A DNA stretch of 64,000 bases, taken from an uncultured Collinsella sp. (lineage in GTDB: Bacteria > Actinomycetota > Coriobacteriia > Coriobacteriales > Coriobacteriaceae). Made by a program: the position numbers and the translations under genes. Below are positions 53,554-62,060 of the stretch, in pieces. The first letter of the stretch is position 1. Every line of letters begins with the position of its first letter. The stretch lies in NCBI GenBank assembly GCA_900548365.1, contig URKM01000002.1, forward strand, positions 53,806 through 117,805, given 5' to 3'. The notes beneath the pieces are model-generated. The model was not told the DNA's origin and made no database searches. It saw only the letters and a program-made list of their open reading frames with translations.

Positions 53554-54645
53554 ATGATTCGCATCGCCACCATCGGAACCAGCATGATCACCACCAGTTT
53601 TCTGGAGGTGCTGAACGCCAGCGAGCGCGGGCGCTTCGTCGGCACGCTCTCGCGCGACCCCGCGCGGGCAGAGCGCTTCTCGATCGAGCACGGCGGCGAG
53701 CGCGGCTTCTCATCGATCGAGCAGGTTGCGGCCGCCCCGGACGTCGACGCCGTCTACGTGGGCTCCCCCAACGCGCGCCACTGCGAGCAGGCACTCGCCT
53801 GCATCCGCGCCGGCAAGCACGTCTTAGTGGAGAAGCCCGTCTGCGCCAACCACCGTGAAGCCGAGCGGCTCTTCGCGGCCGCGCGCGAGCACGGCGTGGT
53901 CGCCCTCGAGGCCATGCGCCCGCTACACGACCCCGCCCTTTGCCTGATCCGCGACGCGCTGCCGCGCCTGGGCACGATCCGCCGCACCACGCTGCGCTTC
54001 GGAAAGTACTCCTCGCGCTATGACGACGTGCTGGCAGGAAGACACACCAATATCTTCGATTGCGCCATGGCTTCCGGCGCGCTCATGGACATCGGCGTCT
54101 ACTGCGTCGAGCCGCTCATCGCGCTCTTCGGCGCACCCCGCACCATCCAATGCGCGGCGGCTCTTTTGGACGAGGGGACCCGCGGCATCACCGGCGGCGC
54201 CATCGACGGCGCGGGCGTGCTCTGCGCGAGCTACCCCGGCCACGTGGCCACGCTGCACTACTCCAAGATCACGAGCGACCTGGCCGAGAACCAGATCGAG
54301 GGCGAGCTCGGAACCCTGACGTTCGCCAGCGTTTCGATGCCCTCGAACGCGCGCATCGACCTGCGCGAGCGCAAGGCGGCGGACAGCGTGGGCTATTCCA
54401 GCACCTCCACCATCGAGTGCGCGCTCGAGCTGCCGAGCTGCCCCAACACCATGGTCTACGAGCTCGACGACTTCATCGATGCCATCCTGGCGGTGCAATC
54501 GGGCGCGTCCGCCGAGGACGCGCCCGCGGGCTGGCTGGGCAGCGTGGGAGACCTCCAGGCCATCAGCCTGGCGTCCCTCGAGGTCATGGACGCCGCCCGC
54601 GAGCAGATCGGCGTGAGGTTTTCCGCCGATACCGCCAACCGCTAG
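53554..54645 (+). CDS. Gfo/Idh/MocA-family oxidoreductase
   Basis: 363-aa NAD(P)-dependent dehydrogenase. Rossmann start MIRIATIGTSMITTSF (the second Gly of GxGxxG is replaced by Ser-Met, a feature of some subgroups), AVYVGSPNARHCEQAL, GKHVLVEKPVCAN (EKP motif, Lys) and the C-terminal beta-sheet domain with GALMDIGVYCVEPLIALFG (the catalytic D-x-G-x-Y). RBS GAAGGAG before ATG at 53554. Substrate unknown. Converges on the AhpF-like gene with a 12-bp gap. Confidence 0.92.
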   Translation: MIRIATIGTSMITTSFLEVLNASERGRFVGTLSRDPARAERFSIEHGGERGFSSIEQVAAAPDVDAVYVGSPNARHCEQALACIRAGKHVLVEKPVCANHREAERLFAAAREHGVVALEAMRPLHDPALCLIRDALPRLGTIRRTTLRFGKYSSRYDDVLAGRHTNIFDCAMASGALMDIGVYCVEPLIALFGAPRTIQCAAALLDEGTRGITGGAIDGAGVLCASYPGHVATLHYSKITSDLAENQIEGELGTLTFASVSMPSNARIDLRERKAADSVGYSSTSTIECALELPSCPNTMVYELDDFIDAILAVQSGASAEDAPAGWLGSVGDLQAISLASLEVMDAAREQIGVRFSADTANR

Positions 54646-54657
54646 CGGCAAGCTCCC

Positions 54658-56376
54658 CTAGCCCAGGATGTCGAGCATCTGGCCCAGGCTCTTCTTGCCA
54701 AAGGAGATGCGCTCGGCACCACCGCGCTCGACCACCACGCACGGCACGCTCATGGCGTTGTAGCGCTCGCGCAGCTCGGGGAAGCGGGCGATGTCGTACA
54801 CGTGCGCGGCGACGCGGGGGCAATCCGCCGCGATGCGCTGGGCGGACACGACCGTCTCGGGGCACATGGTGCAGGAAAGCGAGACGAGAACCTTTATGGA
54901 GATCTCATCGTCGACAGCCGCGATGCGCTCGGCATCCTCCCGTGCGATGGGCTGACCGGGCCCCGCGGCGTTATAGAGGCCCAAGACGAAGCTTGTGAAC
55001 TCGTGTCCGCCGGGTACGCCGTGAAACGCCAGGCCCAACGGATTCCCCGCCGCATCGCACACCTCCACAAAGGGAAGCCCCTCGTCCTCGGACGCGCCCG
55101 GCGCCGCGCTCGACGCCTCCTCCAAGCCCAGCTTGTCCGTCAGATCGCAGAGCGCCTCCATGTAGGCGCGAAGCTCGGATGAGACGTCGGATCCATCCAG
55201 ATGCAGGCGCAGCACCAGCGAGCGCTCCATGCGGGTGAACACGGTATCCAGCTGGGCGAGCACGGCATCGTCGAATAGCGTCGGGGATGCGGGTCCGCTC
55301 GCCGCTCGGTCCGTCGGCTTCTGCGGTCCGTCCCGGCCCGGATCCCCCTTGGGGCCCGCTGCGGACGCCGCCGCGTCCGCTTTGCTGCCCGTGCCGGGAC
55401 GGCCGGCCGGCTGCGCGGGCACGAGACCGGTGCGTTCCTGGGCGGACTTGAGATAGCGCTCCATATCGGTCGCGGTCTGCGCCGCCTGGCCCACCGCGGT
55501 GGCGACCTGGCGCAAGCCCTTCACGCACACGTCGCCCGCCGCGAACAGGCCGTCGGCAGAGGTCATCTGACGATGGTCCGTGATGACGTAGCCCGCGTCA
55601 TCGAGGTCGGCTATCCCCCGGACCAGCTGCGTCGCGGGCGCGTAGCCCACGAAGACGAAGATGCCGAAGGTGTCGCCGTCCGCGGCGTGATAGGCCCCCT
55701 CCTCGCCGGTCTTGAGATTGCGGTAGCGCAGGGAGCGCAGCGCGGTATCTCCCGCGGCCTCCACCACCTCGGTGTTGTAGAGCACGGTGATCTTCTCGTT
55801 GCACTTCGCCTCCTCTGCCGCTGCCGGGGCGCAGGTGAAATCATCCTCGCGCACCAACACGGTGACGCGGCGCGCGTACTTGGTGAGAAAGACGCTCTCC
55901 TCGGCGGCAGCGAAACCGCCGCCGATCACGAAGACGTCCTTATCGGTGAAGAACTCGCCATCGCACGTCGCGCAGTAGGCGACGCCGTGGCCGCGGAACT
56001 CCTCTTCGCCGGCAAAGCCGACGCTGCGGGGGCTGGCGCCCGTGGCGAGCAGCGCCGCGAAGCATGCGATCTCCCCCTTGGAGGTCATAACCCGCTTGAC
56101 GTCCCCGTCCAGGTCGAACCCCGTCACCTCGGCGAGCATGAACTCGGCGCCGAACGCCTCCGCCTGCCTGCGCATGGTATCGGTGAGCTCGCTGCCGCTC
56201 GCGGAGTACACGCCGGGATAGTTCACCACCTCATCCGTGATGGTTATCTGGCCGCCGAAGCGATCCTTCTCCACCACCAGCACGCGGTAGCGCGCGCGTG
56301 CGAGGTAGATGGCCGCGGTCAGGCCGGCAGGCCCCCCGCCGATGACGACGGCGTCGTAGAGCTTGTCGATGTCCAT
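54658..56376 (-). CDS. Thioredoxin reductase-like flavoprotein fused to AhpF-type thioredoxin domain
   Basis: 572 aa. Residues 1-310 are a thioredoxin-reductase module (FAD motif VVIGGGPAGLTAAIYLAR, redox pair CATC at 135-138, NAD motif VIGGGFAAAEES, FAD motif SADGLFAAGDV). About 310-385 is a Pro/Gly/Ala linker. About 390-572 resembles the N-terminal double-thioredoxin domain of AhpF, with SLSCTMCPETVV (Cys502/Cys505) and a cis-Pro segment MSVPCVVV. In AhpF the order is the reverse, so this is a permuted AhpF. It probably reduces AhpC, whose gene is just upstream. ATG at 56376 with AAGGAGC. Confidence 0.9.
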   Translation of the reverse strand: MDIDKLYDAVVIGGGPAGLTAAIYLARARYRVLVVEKDRFGGQITITDEVVNYPGVYSASGSELTDTMRRQAEAFGAEFMLAEVTGFDLDGDVKRVMTSKGEIACFAALLATGASPRSVGFAGEEEFRGHGVAYCATCDGEFFTDKDVFVIGGGFAAAEESVFLTKYARRVTVLVREDDFTCAPAAAEEAKCNEKITVLYNTEVVEAAGDTALRSLRYRNLKTGEEGAYHAADGDTFGIFVFVGYAPATQLVRGIADLDDAGYVITDHRQMTSADGLFAAGDVCVKGLRQVATAVGQAAQTATDMERYLKSAQERTGLVPAQPAGRPGTGSKADAAASAAGPKGDPGRDGPQKPTDRAASGPASPTLFDDAVLAQLDTVFTRMERSLVLRLHLDGSDVSSELRAYMEALCDLTDKLGLEEASSAAPGASEDEGLPFVEVCDAAGNPLGLAFHGVPGGHEFTSFVLGLYNAAGPGQPIAREDAERIAAVDDEISIKVLVSLSCTMCPETVVSAQRIAADCPRVAAHVYDIARFPELRERYNAMSVPCVVVERGGAERISFGKKSLGQMLDILG

Positions 56377-56432
56377 TGGTTGCTCCTTCGATTTCGACCG
56401 GGATCGCGCGTCCATCGGATCAGCCATCCCGG

Positions 56433-56472
56433 AAAAAAGCCGCGGTGGTACGGGAAACCCCACCACCGCGGC
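56433..56472 (-). terminator. Terminator between ahpC and the AhpF-like gene
   Basis: Perfect 11-bp stem GCCGCGGTGGT / ACCACCGCGGC, followed on the minus strand by TTTTTTCC. It lies 35 bp after ahpC and should let only part of transcription reach the reductase gene. Confidence 0.92.
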
Positions 56473-56506
56473 CCTCTTGATATGCTTGTTATCCCCCTTG
56501 GGGTCC

Positions 56507-57070
56507 TTAGAGCTGGCCCACCAGGTCGAGGGAGGGCTTCAGCGTCTCCGCGCCGGGCTGCCACTTGGCGGGGCACACCTCGTCGCCGTGCTCGGCCACG
56601 AACTGAGCGGCCTGGAGCAGGCGGAGCAGCTCGTCGGCGTTACGGCCAATGCCGCCGGCGTTCACCTGGTACACCTGGATCTTGCCCGCGGGGTCGACGA
56701 TGAAGGCGCCGCGCTCCGCCAGGCCGTTCTCCTCGATGAGGACCTCGAAGTCCCGCGACAGCGCATGCGTGGGATCGGCGAGCATGGGGTAGCCCACCTT
56801 GCCGATGCGCTCGGACGTCTCATGCCAAGCCTTATGGGTGAAATGGGTGTCGGTGGAGACGGAGTACACCTCGCAGCCCGCCGCGGAGAACTCAGCGTAC
56901 TTGTTCGCCAGATCCTCGAGCTCGGTGGGGCAGACGAAGGTGAAGTCGGCGGGATAGAAGAAGAACAGCGACCACGAACCCAAGACGTCGGCCTTGGTAA
57001 CGGTGCGGAACTCGTTGTTCTGATATGCCTGGACGGAGAAATCAGCGATCTCCTTGCCGATAAGGGACAT
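56507..57070 (-). CDS. ahpC: Alkyl hydroperoxide reductase peroxiredoxin subunit
   Basis: 187-aa 2-Cys peroxiredoxin that reduces H2O2 and organic peroxides. Peroxidatic Cys in FFFYPADFTFVCPTELEDL, resolving Cys in GDEVCPAKWQPG, plus STDTHFTHKAWHE and the catalytic Arg region. GGIGRN and the long C-terminus (sensitive type) are present. ATG at 57070 with GGAGG. It has a strong promoter and its own terminator, so it is expected to be expressed more than the downstream reductase. Confidence 0.97.
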   Translation of the reverse strand: MSLIGKEIADFSVQAYQNNEFRTVTKADVLGSWSLFFFYPADFTFVCPTELEDLANKYAEFSAAGCEVYSVSTDTHFTHKAWHETSERIGKVGYPMLADPTHALSRDFEVLIEENGLAERGAFIVDPAGKIQVYQVNAGGIGRNADELLRLLQAAQFVAEHGDEVCPAKWQPGAETLKPSLDLVGQL

Positions 57071-57118
57071 AGGAACCTCCTTAATCAACGCGTTGCGTTC
57101 TTATTGGTACTGGGTCCT

Positions 57119-57146
57119 ATTATGGGTTGAAGAATAGAGATGTCAA
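57119..57146 (-). promoter_or_regulatory. Promoter of ahpC
   Basis: Minus strand -35 TTGACA (57141-57146) and -10 CATAAT (57119-57124) with a 16-bp spacer, within the 160-bp region shared with the divergent Fur/PerR gene. No perfect PerR box is visible. Confidence 0.7.
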
Positions 57147-57230
57147 GCAGAATCTTGTCGATGAGACGAAAATCTGATGAAATGTACCTGTACCTATATC
57201 GCATGCGGGAAAACGAGAGAAAGGGGCGCC

Positions 57231-57629
57231 ATGAGCGTGCAAAGGCGCAATACCCGTCAGCGTGCCATGGTCCTCGAAGCCGTACGCAACCACGACGACC
57301 ACCCCACCGCTGATGATATCTATCTTGATATCCGCCAGATCGACAGCAAGATCAGCCGCGGAACGGTCTACCGCAACCTCAACCTGCTGGAGGAGACCGG
57401 CCAGATCAGCTCGGTACGAACCGAGGGGGGCAACCGCTTCGATTGGCGCGTGGACGGCCACTCCCATCTCATCTGCCGCAGATGTGGACGCGTGACCGAC
57501 GTATCCCTCCCCTACAACGAGGAATTCGACCGAGACGTCGAGGCGCGCAGCGAGTTCGCCGACATCACCCATACCACGATCTTTCACGGTATCTGTCCGC
57601 GGTGCGCAGCAGCAGAGCGGGACCGCTAA
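57231..57629 (+). CDS. perR: Fur-family regulator, PerR-like
   Basis: 132 aa. Winged helix (about residues 5-75, NTRQRAMVLEAVRNHDDHPT, DSKISRGTVYRNLNLLEETG), DGHSHLICRRCGRV (HxH regulatory-site residues and CxxC), and CPRC near the end, completing the structural zinc site. Slightly shorter than average Fur. ATG at 57231 with AGAAAGGGG. The divergent location from ahpC favours peroxide sensing (PerR) over iron (Fur), but sequence alone does not settle it. Confidence 0.85.
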   Translation: MSVQRRNTRQRAMVLEAVRNHDDHPTADDIYLDIRQIDSKISRGTVYRNLNLLEETGQISSVRTEGGNRFDWRVDGHSHLICRRCGRVTDVSLPYNEEFDRDVEARSEFADITHTTIFHGICPRCAAAERDR

Positions 57630-57657
57630 TTCCTCCCGCACCACCGGAAACGACGCA

Positions 57658-57693
57658 AAAGAACCCGGGAAGGAATCTGCTCCTTCCCGGGTT
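57658..57693. terminator. Bidirectional terminator between perR and the LCP gene
   Basis: Perfect 13-bp stem AACCCGGGAAGGA / TCCTTCCCGGGTT with a 6-nt loop. Minus-strand continuation CTTTTGCG; the plus side has only CCCC, so it mainly serves the LCP/sortase operon. Confidence 0.85.
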
Positions 57694-57760
57694 CCCCATG
57701 CAACGCGTCCATGATCGATACGGCTATAGATGCATGCGCACCGCCGCCGCGAGCATGCCG

Positions 57761-58798
57761 CTACTCCTCGATCGGCGTGTAATAGGTCTCGAGCACCGTA
57801 CGGTAGACGCTGTCCTGGTCGAGATAGAACTCGGCATGCGAATCCCCCTGCGCCATCTCGCCGTCCAGCGAGACGACGTTGAACGAGGTCATGCCGTGCG
57901 CGACCATCTCGCTCACCAGATAGGAGAACTGGTCGAATCCCAGGTTGGTCCACGTGTACCCAAGCGCGGTCTGATAGAGGCTCAGCAGGGCGGCGGGATC
58001 GCTCGACGCGTTCTGGAGCACTTTCGAAGAGAACGCCTTGAGATACGACATCTGCCGCGCCTGGCGGTCGAGCGATGAGGTGAGCGACGAGGTATCGCGG
58101 TACTGCACATAGCGCTCGGCGGTCTTGCCATAGAGGGTAGTCTCGACGCCTTCGGAGATGCCCACGGAGGGAACGCTCTGCACCGGAACGAGCGTCACGC
58201 CTCCCACGGCATCGTTCAGCGGGCCGACGCCTTCGACGTTCAGGGTGAAGTAGTAATCGATCGGCATACCGTAGAGCACGCGCGAAGCGCACTGGGTGAC
58301 GAGCTCCGAGCTTTGCTCGCTCGTGTTTCCATATGAGTACTGCAAGCAGATCTGCATCATATGCTGCCCGTTATACATCCCGTCGATATAGGTGTCGACC
58401 GCGACCATACTATCGCGCGGGATCACGATGCCGGTCGCCTTGCCCGTCTTCGTATCCAGAGCCACCACGATCACGGTATCGGATTGGCCGGCCGCATCGT
58501 TGCCGCTCGACGCGTTCGTCGTGCGGTTGTCGAACCCGATGAACGCGACGGAGACCATGTCCTCGTTCAGACGATAGGACGTGCCCTCGTATTCGACGGT
58601 CGAGCCCTTGTCCTCGACCGCCTTCTTCATGGATTCCTCGAACGCCTGGCGACCACGGGCTATGGACTGATTCAGCATGACGGCGGCCCCGGCCGTTCCC
58701 ACGGCGAGCAACACGAGCACCACCACCAGCACCCGCAGCGCGATGCGCCGGCCGCGATGCGTCTTCATATGCTTGTCCGAAGGCTTGCGCTCAGTCAT
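57761..58798 (-). CDS. LytR-CpsA-Psr (LCP) family protein
   Basis: 345 aa. Short cytoplasmic basic N-terminus, one membrane helix (ALRVLVVVLVLLAVGTAGAA), then the LCP domain: ISVAFIGFDNR-type strand, SDTVIVVALDTKTGKATGIVIPRDSMVAV (catalytic Arg/Asp region), YSYGNTSEQSSELVTQCASRVL, and VEGVGPLNDAVGGVTLVPVQ. LCP enzymes attach glycopolymers to peptidoglycan, or in some actinobacteria glycans to surface proteins. The sortase gene directly upstream (1-bp gap) suggests work on the same surface protein or its glycan. Confidence 0.93.
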   Translation of the reverse strand: MTERKPSDKHMKTHRGRRIALRVLVVVLVLLAVGTAGAAVMLNQSIARGRQAFEESMKKAVEDKGSTVEYEGTSYRLNEDMVSVAFIGFDNRTTNASSGNDAAGQSDTVIVVALDTKTGKATGIVIPRDSMVAVDTYIDGMYNGQHMMQICLQYSYGNTSEQSSELVTQCASRVLYGMPIDYYFTLNVEGVGPLNDAVGGVTLVPVQSVPSVGISEGVETTLYGKTAERYVQYRDTSSLTSSLDRQARQMSYLKAFSSKVLQNASSDPAALLSLYQTALGYTWTNLGFDQFSYLVSEMVAHGMTSFNVVSLDGEMAQGDSHAEFYLDQDSVYRTVLETYYTPIEE

Positions 58799-58799
58799 G

Positions 58800-59591
58800 T
58801 TATTTCGTCTCCTGATCAGAGGTGAGCACGGCGCTCACCAGGTAGCGCGACGTGCCGTGGAACTCGTTCAGCATGCAGGTGCTCAGCTGCACGATCTTGC
58901 TGTCCGTCGTGAGCTCGACGCCCTCGCGAACGCATTTGAGCAGGGAATCGGGATGGGCGACGAAATCGAAGTAGCTCTGCCGCACGTCCTCCTTCGAGAA
59001 ATCGAAGGAGTTGAGAATGTGCCGGTCGTCGTATTTATACGCCGACACGACGGTGTACGTGTAGATATGACCGGGACGGTAGATGTAGAACGTGGGATTC
59101 TCGTCGAAGAACGCCTGGTCCTCGAAGTAATGGAGGTTCTTGAAGACGCCGTCGATGTCATGGCCGTAGATGACCGTGACCGGGTCGGAGAAATCCAAGC
59201 TGTTCGCCACCTGGGAGAAAGCCGTTCCCACGGGCGAGTAGTCGCCGTTCTGGTCGTGCGTGAGGTAGAAGAAGTCGTCGGTCGCGCTCTGCTGGATGGG
59301 CGTGTTGATCTGCGCCCCCGGGATGTAGAGCCACGCATAGCTCTCGACGTTGTTCTCCCACAGCGCGTTGAAGTCGATGGGGTTCTCGGGCAGCTCGCGC
59401 TCCTCCTCCGCGTCCTGCTCGGCCGGGGTCTCGGGAACCTCGGCGCCCTGCATGCGCTGCTGGGCCTGATAGATCTGCACTTGCTGCCAGATCAGATAGC
59501 CGCTGCCGGCGAGCACGGCCGCGATGGCGATCCCCGCCACGGCACGCAGGATGAGCGTGCGGCGGGCGCTGGGTGCGTTGTCAGTGGTCAA
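58800..59591 (-). CDS. Class B sortase
   Basis: 263-aa membrane-anchored transpeptidase. N-terminal signal anchor (residues about 12-35), Glu/Pro-rich linker (50-70), then the catalytic domain with VIYGHDIDG (His144), LSTCMLN (Cys239) and SRYLV (Arg249). The Phe/Trp-rich start NPIDFNALWENNVESYAWLYI matches class B. Start is TTG at 59591 with a weak RBS, so the exact N-terminus is uncertain. Sits between the sorted surface protein upstream and LCP downstream on one strand. Likely substrate: the neighbouring SPQTG protein. Confidence 0.92.
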   Translation of the reverse strand: MTTDNAPSARRTLILRAVAGIAIAAVLAGSGYLIWQQVQIYQAQQRMQGAEVPETPAEQDAEEERELPENPIDFNALWENNVESYAWLYIPGAQINTPIQQSATDDFFYLTHDQNGDYSPVGTAFSQVANSLDFSDPVTVIYGHDIDGVFKNLHYFEDQAFFDENPTFYIYRPGHIYTYTVVSAYKYDDRHILNSFDFSKEDVRQSYFDFVAHPDSLLKCVREGVELTTDSKIVQLSTCMLNEFHGTSRYLVSAVLTSDQETK

Positions 59592-59626
59592 CGTGGTACC
59601 AATCCGTTCTTCTACATCTTATGGGT

Positions 59627-59654
59627 AAAGGGCCCGTCCGAAGACGAGCCCTTT
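59627..59654 (-). terminator. Hairpin between surface protein and sortase genes
   Basis: Arms AAAGGGC / GCCCTTT with inner GTC/GAC. The minus strand continues with only ACCC, so it probably attenuates rather than ends transcription before the sortase gene. Confidence 0.5.
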
Positions 59655-59689
59655 CGAACAAACGCCTATGCTAGCTGCCCTCGCAGCTG

Positions 59690-60286
59690 TTACTCGGAAA
59701 CCCTCTTGCGCAGCGTGACGACAGCACCCGCGGCAACGAGCGCGGCCGCGGCGGTACCCGCCAGGACGACCGTGCTGTTCAGACCGGTCTGGGGGGACTT
59801 GGAGCCGGTGTCGGTGTTCACCACGGTGTCGGCCTTCTTGGCGACGATGGTGTGGATGGACAGCGTGTCCGTGGAGAAGGTGATGGTGCCGTCGGAGCTG
59901 GCGGTCCTGGTGATGACCTCGTTCTCGGCCTCGCCCTCGTGGTCGACGTAGACGTTCACGGTCGCGTTGGCGTACTCGGCGCCCAGGTTGTAGGCGAACT
60001 GGAACGGCGGCTCGACCTGGCCGCGGCTCGTCACCTTGAACGACGCGACCTCGGCGAAGCCCTCGGGCACCTCGGTGTTGGAAGCGCGCAGCTCCTCCTC
60101 GGGCTCGATGATGAGCTCGCCGGTACCGTTGCAGGCAGCGGCGGCCTTGACCTCGACGCCGGAAGGCGCAGAGTAGGTGATGGTCTGGGCCTTCACGTCG
60201 CCGACCGGGCTCTCCCAGGCGATAGCGCTCATGGGCACGGCGAGTGCAAGCACGAATGCACCGAGAACAGCGATGAACTTCTTCAT
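59690..60286 (-). CDS. Cell-wall-sorted surface protein (SPQTG)
   Basis: 198 aa. Signal peptide MKKFIAVLGAFVLALAVPMSAIA, a single beta-rich ectodomain of about 130 residues (TITYSAPSGVEVKAAAAC, EPPFQFAYNLGAEYANATVN, ITFSTDTLSIHTIVAKKAD), then a sorting signal: SPQTG, a hydrophobic helix (NSTVVLAGTAAAALVAAG) and the basic tail RKRVSE. SPQTG is a variant of LPXTG used with class B-like sortases in Coriobacteria. ATG at 60286 has AAGGGGG 7 nt upstream. The fold resembles a small pilin or fimbrial domain but is not identified. Confidence 0.88.
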   Translation of the reverse strand: MKKFIAVLGAFVLALAVPMSAIAWESPVGDVKAQTITYSAPSGVEVKAAAACNGTGELIIEPEEELRASNTEVPEGFAEVASFKVTSRGQVEPPFQFAYNLGAEYANATVNVYVDHEGEAENEVITRTASSDGTITFSTDTLSIHTIVAKKADTVVNTDTGSKSPQTGLNSTVVLAGTAAAALVAAGAVVTLRKRVSE

Positions 60287-60473
60287 GTTCATTCCCCCTT
60301 CGAATCGAACGCGACGGGCATGCCGCCGCGTCGCAAAAACATCTGACATCTGCAAAGTATACCGTAGCTGCAACAGAATACGGCAGACAGGGGCGATATT
60401 GACAATCGCGCTCAAGAATTAACGAAATCATTGCGCGCGCCGTGCAACCGCGGCGGCACATAGCCGCGGCCGG

Positions 60474-61322
60474 CTAGGGGCGCATGAAGAAAGCCAGGGC
60501 GATGGCGCCGGGACCCACGTGCGTGCCGATGGTGGCGCCGACGGAGTGGACGGGCAGCTCGTCGCCGGGATAGTCCGCCCAGAGCGCGCGGTGCGCCTCG
60601 ATGTACTCGCGCAGCAGCTTGTCGCTGGTCCCCGCGTACCCGAGAACCACGGGTAGCGTGAAGTCGGCGCCGCCGACGCGCTCGATCTCCTTGGTGAGGA
60701 GGTTGCGCCCGTTCTTCATGCCGCGCGCCTTGCCGAGCAGCTGGACCTCGCCGTCCCGCACGGTGACGACCGGCTTGATGGAGAGCATCTCCCCCACCGC
60801 TCCCGCCGCGGCGGAGATGCGGCCGCCGCGGCGCAGGTACTCGAGCGTCTCGAGCAAGCCGAGCACCACGACGCGGGCGCGCATGGCCTTCACGCCCTCG
60901 ACGACCTCGTCGGCAGACGCCCCCTGGTCGACCAGCGACAAGGCGTACTCGACCAGGGCGCGCTCGCCCACGGTGACGTTGCGCGAATCGATGATGCGGA
61001 CCTCGCCGTCGACGAGCCCCGCCGCCGTGACCGCGCTCTGATGCGTACCGGAGAGCTTGGCCGAAAGGGTGATGACCACGATGTCCTCGCCCGCCGCGAG
61101 CGCCTCCTCGTACGCCTTCGTGAAGGCGTACGGGTTCACCTGGCCGGTGCTGGGAAGGTCGCGCGATTCGGTGAGGAGCTCGTAGAAGCGGGTGTTCGTG
61201 ATGGTGACGCCGTCGAGGTAGATATCCTCACCGAACACGACCGACAGCGGCAGGACCGTCAACTGCGGATGGTCGGCGCTGTTCATGTCGCAAGCGGAAT
61301 CGACGATGATGCGGACTGGCAT
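60474..61322 (-). CDS. DegV-family fatty-acid-binding protein
   Basis: 282 aa. N-terminal VRIIVDSACDMNS, VVFGEDIYLDGVTITN, the fatty-acid/phosphate-contact DLPSTGQVNPYAFTKAYEEA, LSAKLSGTHQSAV, DSRNVTVGERALVEYAL, GRISAAAGAVGEMLSIKPV and HVGPGAIALAF at the C-terminus. DegV proteins bind a fatty acid and can partner fatty-acid kinases (FakB-like); this one has the ThrGlyGln and C-terminal HVGPG typical of that fold. It lies 39 bp downstream of a MarR-type gene on the same strand. Confidence 0.93.
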   Translation of the reverse strand: MPVRIIVDSACDMNSADHPQLTVLPLSVVFGEDIYLDGVTITNTRFYELLTESRDLPSTGQVNPYAFTKAYEEALAAGEDIVVITLSAKLSGTHQSAVTAAGLVDGEVRIIDSRNVTVGERALVEYALSLVDQGASADEVVEGVKAMRARVVVLGLLETLEYLRRGGRISAAAGAVGEMLSIKPVVTVRDGEVQLLGKARGMKNGRNLLTKEIERVGGADFTLPVVLGYAGTSDKLLREYIEAHRALWADYPGDELPVHSVGATIGTHVGPGAIALAFFMRP

Positions 61323-61361
61323 GTGTTTCCTCCTTGCAGGGCATGCATGCCCCGTTGCGCG

Positions 61362-61814
61362 CTACTGCTCTTCGCGCGAGATACCCTTGAGCCGGCTGAG
61401 GATGGTGGATAGGGACGAGTACATGACCGCGCGCTCGGAAGCGGAGAGCTCGTCGCCCGCCCGGCACACCACGTCGCCGATCGTGCGGGTGGCGGATTCC
61501 ATGACGCGCACGCCCTGCTCGGTGAGGGTGAGGCGCGCCCTGTAGCGGCCGGAGCGCTCGTCCTCCTCGATGCGGACGAAGCCCCTATCCTCCAAACCCG
61601 CGACGTAGCGGGAGATGGCCGCGCGCGTCACGCCCGATCGGCGCGCGAGCTCCGCGCTCGTCAAGCCCGCGGGCTCGCGCATGAGCTGATAGAGCAGCAT
61701 GACGTCCGCGCCCTTCAACCCGAGCTTCGAAGCCTCATGGGCCTTGATACGCTGTATCTCCTTAGAGATCGCGCCGATGATCCCGACGAAATCCTCGAAT
61801 CGCTCCTGCTCCAT
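61362..61814 (-). CDS. MarR-family transcriptional regulator
   Basis: 150 aa. Winged helix with DVMLLYQLMREPAGLTSAELARRSGVTRAAISRYVAGLEDRGFV and the wing EDERSGRYRARLTLTEQG. ATG at 61814 has AGGAGG 7 nt upstream; the longer frame is not used. Cotranscribed with the DegV gene downstream. A palindrome overlaps its promoter, suggesting autorepression. Confidence 0.92.
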   Translation of the reverse strand: MEQERFEDFVGIIGAISKEIQRIKAHEASKLGLKGADVMLLYQLMREPAGLTSAELARRSGVTRAAISRYVAGLEDRGFVRIEEDERSGRYRARLTLTEQGVRVMESATRTIGDVVCRAGDELSASERAVMYSSLSTILSRLKGISREEQ

Positions 61815-61862
61815 CACGACACCTCCTATACCGACGCATCCAACCAGCTTGTTAACGGGTAT

Positions 61863-61892
61863 ACATCCTACTGGGGGATGTTTATATGTCAA
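61863..61892 (-). promoter_or_regulatory. Promoter and palindromic operator of the MarR-DegV operon
   Basis: Minus strand -35 TTGACA (61887-61892), 16-bp spacer, -10 TAGGAT (61865-61870). A perfect ACATCC-N7-GGATGT palindrome (61863-61881) covers the spacer and -10, as expected for an autoregulating MarR protein. Confidence 0.65.
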
Positions 61893-61977
61893 CAACTACG
61901 CAAGTTCGACACATCATGCGAACACCTATGACCAAACGAGGATATGGCAACCTTCCGAGCGCGCACATCCCCCGCTC

Positions 61978-62013
61978 AAAAAAACACGGCCCCCCATTCG
62001 CCGGGAGGCCGTG
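61978..62013 (-). terminator. Terminator of the lactate permease gene
   Basis: Stem CACGGCC / GGCCGTG with inner pairing; minus strand continues with seven T residues. Confidence 0.85.
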
Positions 62014-62060
62014 CGGTCCGATCGCGCGAGCGCGCGCATAGCTGTCGCGTGCGGTGCGGG

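Noticed and set aside
57089..57230. Classical PerR box between ahpC and perR
   Set aside because: No sequence close to TTATAAT-N-ATTATAA is present; only the -10/-35 of ahpC can be supported.
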